A stretch of 12,362 bases of DNA from Nitrospinota bacterium (lineage in GTDB: Bacteria; UBA8248). A program made the position numbers and the translations under genes. The notes beneath the pieces are model-generated. The model saw only the letters and a program-made list of their open reading frames with translations. It was not told where the DNA came from and ran no database searches. The DNA is taken from assembly GCA_003506735.1 (NCBI GenBank), contig DNYS01000109.1, forward strand, positions 320-12,681, in the 5' to 3' direction. Numbering within the stretch: position 1 is the stretch's first letter; each line of letters begins with the position of its first letter. Of the stretch, positions 1 to 6,133 are shown piece after piece.

Positions 1-1
1 C

Positions 2-70
2 TCCCTCGATGAGGCCGAGCGCTGGCTCGCCCCCAACCTCAACTACGAGCCGGGCGGAGCCGCCGGGTAG
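2..70 (+). CDS. 3' end of an unidentified upstream gene (partial)
   Basis: The second frame of the + strand is open from the window edge and ends at TAG 68-70. It gives a 22-residue tail that includes DEAERWLAPNLNYEP. The tail looks like a genuine protein C-terminus (helical, with a Trp and several prolines), but it is too short to assign to a family. It stops 92 bases before the OsmC gene on the same strand, so the two could be cotranscribed. Confidence 0.4.
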   Translation, partial: SLDEAERWLAPNLNYEPGGAAG

Positions 71-162
71 GGGCGGTAATTTGGGAGGTGAATGATCGTT
101 CCTCGCGGGGAATGTGCGGAAGATTCACTTTGTTCCAGGATGAACATCAAAGGAGACGAAAC

Positions 163-633
163 ATGGCCATCAAAGCCAAGGAGCTTCCGGAGACGACGGA
201 GAACTGGGCGGAGGCGGATTTCAAGGGTCACGCCAAGAGCGTGGTAACCGTCAAGGGCGGGCATACCATGATCGTGGACGAGCCCAAGCGCCTGGGCGGC
301 TCGGACGAGGGCCCCTCGCCGACAGGCTATCTGGTGACATCGCTCGCCGGATGCACGGCGGTCATCCTCGAGCGGTGCGCCAAGGACGCCAAGCTCGAGG
401 TCGAATCGCTCAAGGTGAAATCCACCATCGTCTACAGCCCGCGCGGGATCGCGGGTCAGGAGGGTTATCAATCCAACCCGAGCGAGGCGGTGACGGATGT
501 TTGGCTGAAAATCGCCGCGGCCCCCGATCAAATCGAGGCCCTCAAGGCGGATTATTTCAAGCGCTGCCCGGTCTACAACCTTTTCAAGGCGAGCGGCTGC
601 GCGATGACCGACAACTGGCACGTGAACGAATAG
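163..633 (+). CDS. OsmC/Ohr-family protein (thiol peroxidase-like)
   Basis: This 156-aa protein has the length and pattern of the OsmC family, whose members reduce organic hydroperoxides in the cytoplasm with a pair of cysteines. The first reactive Cys lies in LAGCTAVILERC (Cys64) and the second in the CPV motif (Cys135). Two further cysteines, Cys72 and Cys146, are not universal in the family. The start is ATG 163, because a textbook AAAGGAG lies at 149-155 with 7-nt spacing; the frame is open back to 88, but those upstream codons show no family similarity. A terminator follows, and the next gene converges on it. OsmC proteins comprise several subgroups, and I cannot say which substrate this one prefers. 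Family call is firm; peroxidase activity is inferred. Confidence 0.85.
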   Translation: MAIKAKELPETTENWAEADFKGHAKSVVTVKGGHTMIVDEPKRLGGSDEGPSPTGYLVTSLAGCTAVILERCAKDAKLEVESLKVKSTIVYSPRGIAGQEGYQSNPSEAVTDVWLKIAAAPDQIEALKADYFKRCPVYNLFKASGCAMTDNWHVNE

Positions 634-650
634 CGCCTTCCCGGCGAGCG

Positions 651-690
651 AAAAAAGTGGGCGGTTCCGCGCGATCGGCCCTCTTTTTTT
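651..690. terminator. Bidirectional Rho-independent terminator
   Basis: A run of six A (651-656) and GTGGGC pair with GCCCTC and a seven-T run (684-690), with one T-T mismatch in the stem. With A on one side and T on the other it can terminate both the OsmC gene (+) and the cupin gene (-). The cupin stop codon (689-691) lies at the edge of the T run. Confidence 0.75.
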
Positions 691-1075
691 ATTTATTCCC
701 AAGGACGCTTCGGGCAGCCGCGCCATCGGGGACGATGACATCCTCGTTGGGGTTTTGCCGGGACGGGCCCCGGCTCAAGAGAAATTCCGCGGTTTCATCC
801 CCGGCCACCTCGATCTCGTGGACCGCGCCGGGCGGGAAATGCACCAGGTCTCCAGCGGAGGCATCGTGAATTCCGCCGTCGATGGCCAGGCGCACGGTGC
901 CCTTGAGGATATAGATAAACTGCTCGTCGGCGTGGCTGTGGGGGGTGGAGGAGGTTCCGGGCTCCATTTTCAGGTAGCCGATGCTCATGTTTTGGCCGTG
1001 CCGCCACTCCGCCGAAGCGGTGGTGTAGGAGATGCCTCCCTCTCCCTTGTGGCCGAAATCCGGATATACGGGCAT
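689..1075 (-). CDS. Small single-domain cupin protein
   Basis: A 128-aa single-domain cupin (Cupin_2 type). The first metal-binding motif is STPHSHADEQFIYILKG, with His46, His48 and Glu51/Gln52. The second is DLVHFPPGAVHEI, with His86. These residues normally bind one divalent metal in a small beta barrel. The start is ATG at 1075-1073, preceded by AAGGAG (plus-strand CTCCTT, 1082-1087) with 6-nt spacing. Stand-alone cupins range from dioxygenases and isomerases to sugar- or ligand-binding proteins, so the substrate cannot be assigned. It is transcribed toward the OsmC gene and away from the TPR operon, and a palindrome at 1123-1137 lies about 50 bases upstream of its start, a plausible regulatory site. 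Confidence 0.8.
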   Translation of the reverse strand: MPVYPDFGHKGEGGISYTTASAEWRHGQNMSIGYLKMEPGTSSTPHSHADEQFIYILKGTVRLAIDGGIHDASAGDLVHFPPGAVHEIEVAGDETAEFLLSRGPSRQNPNEDVIVPDGAAARSVLGNK

Positions 1076-1122
1076 GACAATCTCCTTGGGTTGGTGGTCT
1101 GGCCATGTGCTGCGCCGGGTGT

Positions 1123-1137
1123 ATTTTACTGTAAAAT
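1123..1137. promoter_or_regulatory. Perfect 7-1-7 palindrome upstream of the cupin gene
   Basis: ATTTTAC, T, GTAAAAT is a perfect inverted repeat with a one-base centre, AT-rich in a GC-rich setting. It lies 48 bases upstream of the cupin start, where a repressor or activator site would be expected. The cognate regulator is not identifiable. The loop is too short for a stable RNA hairpin, so a DNA-binding site is the better reading. Confidence 0.45.
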
Positions 1138-1154
1138 GCCCTCACGGGTGGCCT

Positions 1155-1185
1155 GCCACGCCCCCGAAAAGGGGTGGCGCTTTTT
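1155..1185 (+). terminator. Terminator-like hairpin in the divergent intergenic region
   Basis: GCCAC and CCC (one bulged G at 1160) pair with GGGGTGGC (1171-1178) around a GAAAA-containing loop, followed by GC and TTTTT (1181-1185). It has the form of a Rho-independent terminator on the + strand, yet no + strand gene ends just upstream. It could block antisense readthrough or act as an attenuator in a long leader of the TPR operon. Confidence 0.35.
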
Positions 1186-1194
1186 CCCCGCCGG

Positions 1195-1224
1195 CGGTAA
1201 ATTACCGTTTCTGACGAAAACGTC
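1195..1224. promoter_or_regulatory. Two palindromes upstream of the TPR operon
   Basis: CGGTAA, A, TTACCG (1195-1207) is a perfect palindrome, and GACG-AAAA-CGTC (1213-1224) follows six bases later. They lie 120-150 bases upstream of the TPR start and just before the 19-bp repeats. A regulator binding site is plausible; no known consensus was recognised. Confidence 0.35.
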
Positions 1225-1260
1225 CACCCGTAAAAACGTTGATCGTCCTTTGGGCTTACC

Positions 1261-1336
1261 GGCCATATGCTTTTTCATCGGCCATACGACTTTTCGCTGG
1301 CCATACGGCTATACACTGGCTATACGACTTTTCAGG
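1261..1336 (+). repeat. Four imperfect 19-bp tandem repeats
   Basis: Four units of exactly 19 bp lie head to tail at 1261-1279, 1280-1298, 1299-1317 and 1318-1336. The approximate consensus is GGCCATACGACTTTTCNCT. The GGCCATA core is kept in units 1-3 and appears as GGCTATA in unit 4. The last unit runs into the AGGAGGA ribosome binding site (1334-1340) of the TPR gene. The 19-bp period is not a multiple of three, so these are not coding repeats. They are close to two helical turns per unit, which suits an array of protein binding sites on one face of the DNA, but they could also be decayed slippage repeats. Confidence 0.75.
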
Positions 1337-1347
1337 AGGAATGTTCC

Positions 1348-1797
1348 ATGCGCGCCGCTGTCTTCGCTCTCGCTTTGTCGCTTGTTTTTTCAACGGCTGC
1401 CCTCGGCTACGAGGCCGCCCGTCATCCGAAGCCCGACCTCAACGGCTCGTTCTATGAGCAGGGACGCATCCAGGTTCACCAGGGCCGGTGGGAGCGTGCG
1501 GCCGCGCTATTTCAAAAGGCCGTCGCCGAGGACGCGAAAGACTACAAGGCATACACCCTCCTGGGCTACAGCCTCCGCCATGCCGGCCGCCTGAACGAAG
1601 CCATCGCCGCTTACAACCGTGCGGTCGAGATGAATCCCGGCTACGCCGAGCTTCGCGAGTACCGGGGCAAGGCGCTTGCCCTGGCCGGAAGGCGCGAGGC
1701 CGCCATGCGCGACTACGCCGCCCTCGTGCGCATGGGCTCACCGCTCGCCGAGGATCTCAAGGAAGCCATCGGCCGGGGCGCGCGCACGGTCAACTAG
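1348..1797 (+). CDS. Exported tetratricopeptide-repeat (TPR) protein
   Basis: A 149-aa protein with a Sec-type signal peptide: Arg at position 2, a hydrophobic core to about residue 18, then a likely cleavage after the Ala-Leu-Gly before Tyr21. About three 34-residue TPR units follow, at roughly 34-67 (FYEQGRIQVHQGRWERA), 68-101 (AYTLLGYSLRHAGRLNEA) and 102-136. TPRs form a superhelical scaffold for protein contacts. After cleavage it should sit in the periplasm or outside. The start is ATG 1348, since AGGAGGA at 1334-1340 is spaced 7 nt; an upstream in-frame extension to 1267 would translate the 19-bp repeats and bury the signal peptide. It stops 46 bases before the first of the four paralogues and is probably the first gene of that operon. 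Confidence 0.8.
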   Translation: MRAAVFALALSLVFSTAALGYEAARHPKPDLNGSFYEQGRIQVHQGRWERAAALFQKAVAEDAKDYKAYTLLGYSLRHAGRLNEAIAAYNRAVEMNPGYAELREYRGKALALAGRREAAMRDYAALVRMGSPLAEDLKEAIGRGARTVN

Positions 1798-1843
1798 CCG
1801 GGCCGCGTTGCCGGGAAGCCACGGCGGCGGCGGGAGACCTGCC

Positions 1844-2872
1844 ATGAGCGCACCGGAGGACGAATTCGAGTTTTTTTTCGATAAGCCCTGGTCGGACGGC
1901 CTCCCGGTCGTTCCGCCGACCGGGGAGCGAATCGAGCGAATGCTCACGGGCACCTCGCGGAGCCCGGAGGAGCCGGTGGGCGAGATACCCCCGGCCTACG
2001 AAGCGGCGAGCGTGCGCGACGTGGCGGTCCATGCCGTCATGGCGGGCTGCCGGCCCGAATATCTGCCGGCCGTCCTGGCGGGCGCGGAGGCGATGCTCGA
2101 GGAGCCGTTCAACATCAACGGTATCCAGGCGACCATGCACGCCGTCGCCCCGCTGATGATCCTGAACGGCCCCTATGCGAAGGAGATTGGCCTTCACGGC
2201 GGCCTGGGCTGTTTTGGTCCCGGCTTCCGGGCGAACGCGACCATCGGCCGGGCCATCCGTCTCATCCTCATGAACCTCGGCGCGGGCCTACCCGGCATCA
2301 CCTCGATGAGCACCTTCTCCCAGCCCTCGCGCTATACCTACTGCATCCGCGAAAACGAAGAGGAAAGCCCCTGGGGGCCGCTTTCGGAATCCCTCGGGTT
2401 TTCGCCGGAGGAAAATGTCCTCATCCTGGTTGCCGTCGAAAACCCCCAACTCGTGTTCGACGACGTGAGCACCGGGCCCGAGCGCCTGTTTGTCGCGATC
2501 GCCGATACGATGGCCCACCTGGGTTCCTGGAACAACTGGGCCCAGTCCGATCTGGTCGTTGCCCTGGCCCCGCAGCAAGCGGCCATCTGCGGCCGGGCGG
2601 GGCTGAGCCGGGAGGATGTCCACGCGCGCCTTTGCGCGCTGGCGGGCCGCCGGCTGGGCGAGATGAAGCGTGGCGGCGACTACCGGCCCGGGCGGATCCG
2701 GGACCTCCCCTTTCCGGTGGACCTCGAAGACGATGATTTTTTCATTCCCACCCTTAAAGACCCGAAGGACTTGAAGCTCATCGTCGCGGGCGGGGTGCCC
2801 GGCCCGGTCACGGCGGTCATGCACGGCTGGAGCGGCGGGAGCCGGGCGGTGTCGCGGGCGTTCACGCCATGA
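1844..2872 (+). CDS. WSDGLPVV-motif family protein, tandem paralogue 1
   Basis: A 342-aa protein, first of four tandem relatives. I know sequences of this kind only as uncharacterised bacterial proteins and assign no function. Conserved landmarks are an acidic-aromatic N-terminus (DEFEFFFDKPW), WSDGLPVVPPT (16-26), HAVMAGC (63-69), NGPYAKEIGLHGG (108-120), GCFGPGFRANATIGR (122-136), a Cys in TYCIRENEEESPW (165-177), VDLEDDDFF near the C-terminus and VAGGVPGP. Cys69, Cys123 and Cys167 are kept in all four copies and are candidates for metal binding or redox. There is no signal peptide or membrane segment, so it is probably cytosolic. The start is ATG 1844 with GGGAG at 1832-1836. The stop overlaps the start of the next paralogue (ATGA), which indicates translational coupling. 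Confidence 0.85.
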   Translation: MSAPEDEFEFFFDKPWSDGLPVVPPTGERIERMLTGTSRSPEEPVGEIPPAYEAASVRDVAVHAVMAGCRPEYLPAVLAGAEAMLEEPFNINGIQATMHAVAPLMILNGPYAKEIGLHGGLGCFGPGFRANATIGRAIRLILMNLGAGLPGITSMSTFSQPSRYTYCIRENEEESPWGPLSESLGFSPEENVLILVAVENPQLVFDDVSTGPERLFVAIADTMAHLGSWNNWAQSDLVVALAPQQAAICGRAGLSREDVHARLCALAGRRLGEMKRGGDYRPGRIRDLPFPVDLEDDDFFIPTLKDPKDLKLIVAGGVPGPVTAVMHGWSGGSRAVSRAFTP

Positions 2873-3891
2873 CCGGCGAGATGGACGGGGTCGAATTTTT
2901 TTTTGAGAAAAAATGGTCGGACGGCCTTCCGGTCGTCGTCCCGACCGAAGAGCGGATTGAGCGAATGATCTCGGGCGCCTCGCGCGATCCGGTCGAGCTG
3001 ATCGGCGCGGTTCCGCCGGCGTTCGGCGAGGCGACGGTGCGGGCCATCGCCGCCCACGCGGTCATGGCGGGCTGCCGTCCCGAATACCTGCCCGTCCTCA
3101 TCGCGGGCCTCGAGTCCATGCTGGATGAGCGGTTCGGGCTGAACGGCCTCCAGGGCTCGATGAATAGCTCCGCCCCGCTGCTCATCGTGAACGGCCCCTA
3201 TGCGAAAAAAATTGGCCTCCACGGCGGGCGGGGCTGCTTCGGCCCCGGCTTCCGTGCGAACGCGACCATCGGCCGCGCGATCCGTCTCATGCTCCTGAAC
3301 CTGGGCGGAGGAATTCCCGGCGTCGTTTCGATGAGCACCTTCGGTCAGCCGTCGAAATACACGTTTTGCATCGCTGAAAACGAGGCGGGCAGCCCCTGGG
3401 AGCCGTTCTCGGTGAGCCGGGGGCTCGAAGCGGGCGAGAATGCCGTCACCGCCGTCGCCTGCGAAAACCCCCAGCTCGTGGTGGACAACTACGCCCGGAA
3501 TCCGGAGCAGCTTTTCGTCTCCATCGCGGACACCATGTCCCACCTGGGTTGCTGGAACCAATGGGTGCGCTCGGACCTTGTCCTCGCCCTTTCGCCCCAG
3601 CAGGCGGCCATCTGCGCAGATCTTTCCCGGGAAGACGTCCGCCGCCGCCTTTGCGACCTTGCGGGCCGGCGGCTCGGCGACCTGAAGCGGGCGGGGCAGT
3701 ACCGTCCGGAGTGGATGCAAGACCTTCCGTTCGAGGTGGATTTGGAGGACGATGATTTTTTCGTGCCCGTGATCAAGGACCCCGCCGACCTGCACATCAT
3801 CGTGGCCGGCGGCTCCCCCGGCCCGCACTGCGCGGTCATGCATGGCTGGAACGGCGGGAGCCGGGCGGTGTCGCGGGCGTTTACGGTGTAG
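2869..3891 (+). CDS. WSDGLPVV-motif family protein, tandem paralogue 2
   Basis: A 340-aa relative of the preceding gene, colinear over its whole length. It has WSDGLPVVVPT, HAVMAGCRPEY, NGPYAKKIGLHGG, GCFGPGFRANATIGR, CIAENEAGSPW, VDLEDDDFF and the shared C-terminus. The ATG overlaps the TGA of paralogue 1 by ATGA, and there is no clear Shine-Dalgarno, so it is likely translated by coupling. A second ATG, at 2881, is an alternative start. It differs from copies 1 and 3 in the centre (ERFGLNGLQGSM against EEPFNINGIQATM), which may mean a different ligand. Its 3' end shares an exact 30-bp block with paralogue 1 (2833-2862 and 3852-3881), a sign of recent conversion or purifying constraint. Function unknown. 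Confidence 0.85.
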   Translation: MTGEMDGVEFFFEKKWSDGLPVVVPTEERIERMISGASRDPVELIGAVPPAFGEATVRAIAAHAVMAGCRPEYLPVLIAGLESMLDERFGLNGLQGSMNSSAPLLIVNGPYAKKIGLHGGRGCFGPGFRANATIGRAIRLMLLNLGGGIPGVVSMSTFGQPSKYTFCIAENEAGSPWEPFSVSRGLEAGENAVTAVACENPQLVVDNYARNPEQLFVSIADTMSHLGCWNQWVRSDLVLALSPQQAAICADLSREDVRRRLCDLAGRRLGDLKRAGQYRPEWMQDLPFEVDLEDDDFFVPVIKDPADLHIIVAGGSPGPHCAVMHGWNGGSRAVSRAFTV

Positions 3892-3938
3892 CGGCGGAAT
3901 ATTCAGAAAAGACGGAGTTTTCGAAAAGGAGAATACCG

Positions 3939-4967
3939 GTGGCCTTGCCAGACGATGAGTTCGAATTTTTCTTCGATAAGCCCTGGTCGGACGGCCTGCC
4001 CGTCGTCATCCCCACCGGGGAGCGCATCGCGGAGATGCTGACCGGAACGGAGCGGGACCACGGCGAGGTGATCGGCGAGGTTCCGCCGGCGAACGAAACC
4101 GCGACGGTGCATAGCGCTGCCGTACACGCCGTCATGGCGGGCTGCAAGGCGGCGCATTTTCCCGGCGTCCTGGCCTCGCTCGAGGCGGTGCTCGAGGAGC
4201 CGTTCAACATCAACGGCATTCAGGCGACCATGCAGAGTTGCGCCCCCCTCACGATCTTCAACGGCCCTTACGGAAAAGAGATTGGGCTCCACGGCGGCTC
4301 GGGCTGCTTCGGACCCGGCTTCCGGGCGAACGCGACGATCGGCCGCGCCATCCGCCTCATCCTCATGAACCTCGGCGCAGGCATCCCCGGCGTCACCTCG
4401 ATGAGCACCTTCTCGCAGCCCTCGCGCTATACCTACTGCATCCGCGAGAACGAAGAGGAAAGTCCCTGGGAGCCGCTCTCGGTGACGCGGGGGTTTCGCG
4501 CCGAGGAAAATGTCGTCACCGCCGTCGCCGTCGAGAACCCCAAGACCATTTTTGATGACACGAGCAACCGGCCCGAAACGCTCCTCGCTGGAATTGTCGA
4601 CGGCATGGCCCACCTGGGCGGGATGAACGCCCTCAGACGGTCCGACATGGTGGTCGGGATAAGCCCCGATCATGCGCAGATTTGCATCGACGCGGGCTGG
4701 AGCAAGGGGAATGTCCACAATTGGCTCTGCGAGAAGGCGGGCAAGACACTGGGCGAGCTCAAGACCGGCGGAGGCTACCACGAGGACCGGATCCAGGACC
4801 TGCCCATCGAGGTGGATCTGAATGATGACAGTTTCTTTGTCCCCACGATGAAGGTTCCGGGCGATCTCATCGTCATCGTCGCCGGGGGCATCCCCGGTCC
4901 GATCAGTGTGATTATGTCCGGCTGGAACGGCGCCAGCCGGCCCGTGACACGGGCCTTTATGCCATAG
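3939..4967 (+). CDS. WSDGLPVV-motif family protein, tandem paralogue 3
   Basis: A 342-aa family member with a GTG start at 3939, chosen because AAAGGAG at 3925-3931 is spaced 7 nt and the start aligns with the other copies. It has all the landmarks: WSDGLPVVIPT, VHAVMAGC, NGPYGKEIGLHGG, GCFGPGFRANATIGR, TYCIRENEEESPW, LNDDSFF and VAGGIPGP. Its middle is almost identical to paralogue 1: DNA 4393-4470 differs from 2298-2375 at three of 78 bases, while the ends are more diverged. The 47-base gap after paralogue 2 contains no terminator, consistent with one operon. Function unknown. Confidence 0.85.
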   Translation: MALPDDEFEFFFDKPWSDGLPVVIPTGERIAEMLTGTERDHGEVIGEVPPANETATVHSAAVHAVMAGCKAAHFPGVLASLEAVLEEPFNINGIQATMQSCAPLTIFNGPYGKEIGLHGGSGCFGPGFRANATIGRAIRLILMNLGAGIPGVTSMSTFSQPSRYTYCIRENEEESPWEPLSVTRGFRAEENVVTAVAVENPKTIFDDTSNRPETLLAGIVDGMAHLGGMNALRRSDMVVGISPDHAQICIDAGWSKGNVHNWLCEKAGKTLGELKTGGGYHEDRIQDLPIEVDLNDDSFFVPTMKVPGDLIVIVAGGIPGPISVIMSGWNGASRPVTRAFMP

Positions 4968-5008
4968 ATTTCGGGAATTCATCCAAGGTGTTTGCGGGAG
5001 GAAATTTC

Positions 5009-6039
5009 ATGGCTCTTCTTGACGATGAGTTCGAATTTTTCTTCGAGAAAGCCTGGTCGAACGGCCTGCCCGTCGTTCCTCCGACGGAAGAGCGGATTGA
5101 ACGGATGCTTTCGGGCACAAAGCGCTCCCCGGAGGAAGTCCTTGGCGTCATCCCGCCCGCATTTGAGGAAGTCACGGTTCAATCCGCCGCCGTCCATGCC
5201 GTTATGGCGGGATGCAAGCCCGAGTACATGCCCGTCGTCATCGCCGGCATAGAGACGATAGCGGATGAGCGGCTCAATACAACCGCCAACCAGGTGACCA
5301 TGCGCGGCGGTGCACCCCTGATGGTCGTGAATGGCCCTACGCCAGGCAGATCAGTCTCCACGGAGGCGCCGGTTGCTTCGGTCCCGGCTTCCGCGCGAAC
5401 GCCACCATCGGACGCCCCATTCGGCTCATCCTCACCAACCTGGGCGGGGGAATCCCGGGGATTGCATCGTTAACCTGTTTCGGGGAGCCGTGCCGCTACT
5501 CGTTTTGCATCGCCGAGAACGAAGAGGAGAGCCCCTGGGAGCCTCTTTCGGAGACCAAGGGCTTCGGGCTGGAGGAAAACATTCTCACCACGCTTGTGTG
5601 TGAAAGCCCGCATCTGGTCTGGGACGACGTGAGCCAGGACCCGGAGCGCCTCTTCATCGTCATCGGGGACATGATGTCCTGCACGGGCTCGCCGAACATC
5701 TACCGACGGTGCGACATCGTCGTCGCCCTCAGCCCCCAGCACGCCCGCCTGTGCGCCGATGCGGGCCTCTCCAAGGCGGACGTTCACGAGCGCCTCTTCC
5801 GGACGGCGGGGCGGCGCGTGGGCGACATCAAAAACGCAGGCATCTGGGATCACGACCCCAGGCTCGAACGCCTGCCGTTCCCGGTGGAGCCGGAGAATGA
5901 TGACTTCTTCGTCCCCGCCGTGTGTCACCCGGAAGACCTCACCCTCATCGTGGCGGGCGGCTGGCCCGGCCCCTGCACCGTGGTGATGCCCGGAATGCAC
6001 GTCTCCTGCCAGTCCGTGACGCGGAAGTTCGAGGCCTAG
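5009..6039 (+). pseudogene. WSDGLPVV-motif family, paralogue 4, one-base frameshift
   Basis: The fourth and most divergent copy. ATG 5009 has a good GGGAGGA (4996-5002). The frame matches the family through MVVNGP, then shifts near 5335-5339. After that point the other frame encodes the rest of the family (ARQISLHGGAGCFGPGF onward) without a stop to TAG 6037-6039. As read, translation would end at TAA 5471-5473 after 154 aa; with one base restored the product is 343 aa. The siblings have CCCC-TAT or CCC-TTA at this point where this copy has CCC-TAC, so a C or T has been lost. All else looks intact, so the mutation is recent or is a sequencing/assembly error. The copy has extra cysteines (TCFGEPCRYSFC, MMSC, YRRCD, ARLC) and WSNGLPVV instead of WSDGLPVV. 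Confidence 0.8.
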
Positions 6040-6073
6040 AATCACGCACCCCGCCGCACAAGCGACAGGCCGC

Positions 6074-6106
6074 AAAAAAGCCCCGGTTTTCGCCGGGGCC
6101 TTTTTG
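6074..6106. terminator. Bidirectional Rho-independent terminator
   Basis: GCCCCGG (6080-6086) and CCGGGGC (6093-6099) form a perfect 7-bp stem around TTTTCG, flanked by AAAAAA (6074-6079) and TTTTT (6101-6105). It ends the four-paralogue operon on the + strand and the convergent molybdopterin-subunit gene on the - strand. Confidence 0.9.
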
Positions 6107-6133
6107 TTTTCCGGTTCGTTTTCGAAGGTGCGC

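Noticed and set aside
88..162. Upstream extension of the OsmC gene or a small leader ORF at 92
   Set aside because: A GGGAGGTG lies before ATG 92, but the resulting peptide overlaps the OsmC gene out of frame, and the in-frame extension lacks family similarity. AAAGGAG at 149-155 defines ATG 163.
1261..1336. CRISPR array
   Set aside because: The 19-bp units are contiguous with no spacers, imperfect and only four in number, with no cas genes nearby.
755..1594. 279-codon + strand ORF across the cupin gene and the repeats
   Set aside because: It is antisense to the cupin gene and out of frame with the TPR gene, with no family similarity.
2680..4982. Long minus-strand ORFs (387 and 359 codons) opposite the four paralogues
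   Set aside because: They are antisense shadows common in GC-rich DNA. They mirror the conserved + strand proteins, lack start signals and resemble no family.
5325..5350. Programmed frameshift in the fourth paralogue
   Set aside because: There is no slippery heptamer and no obvious stimulatory structure, and the other three copies do not shift here. A simple deletion explains it.
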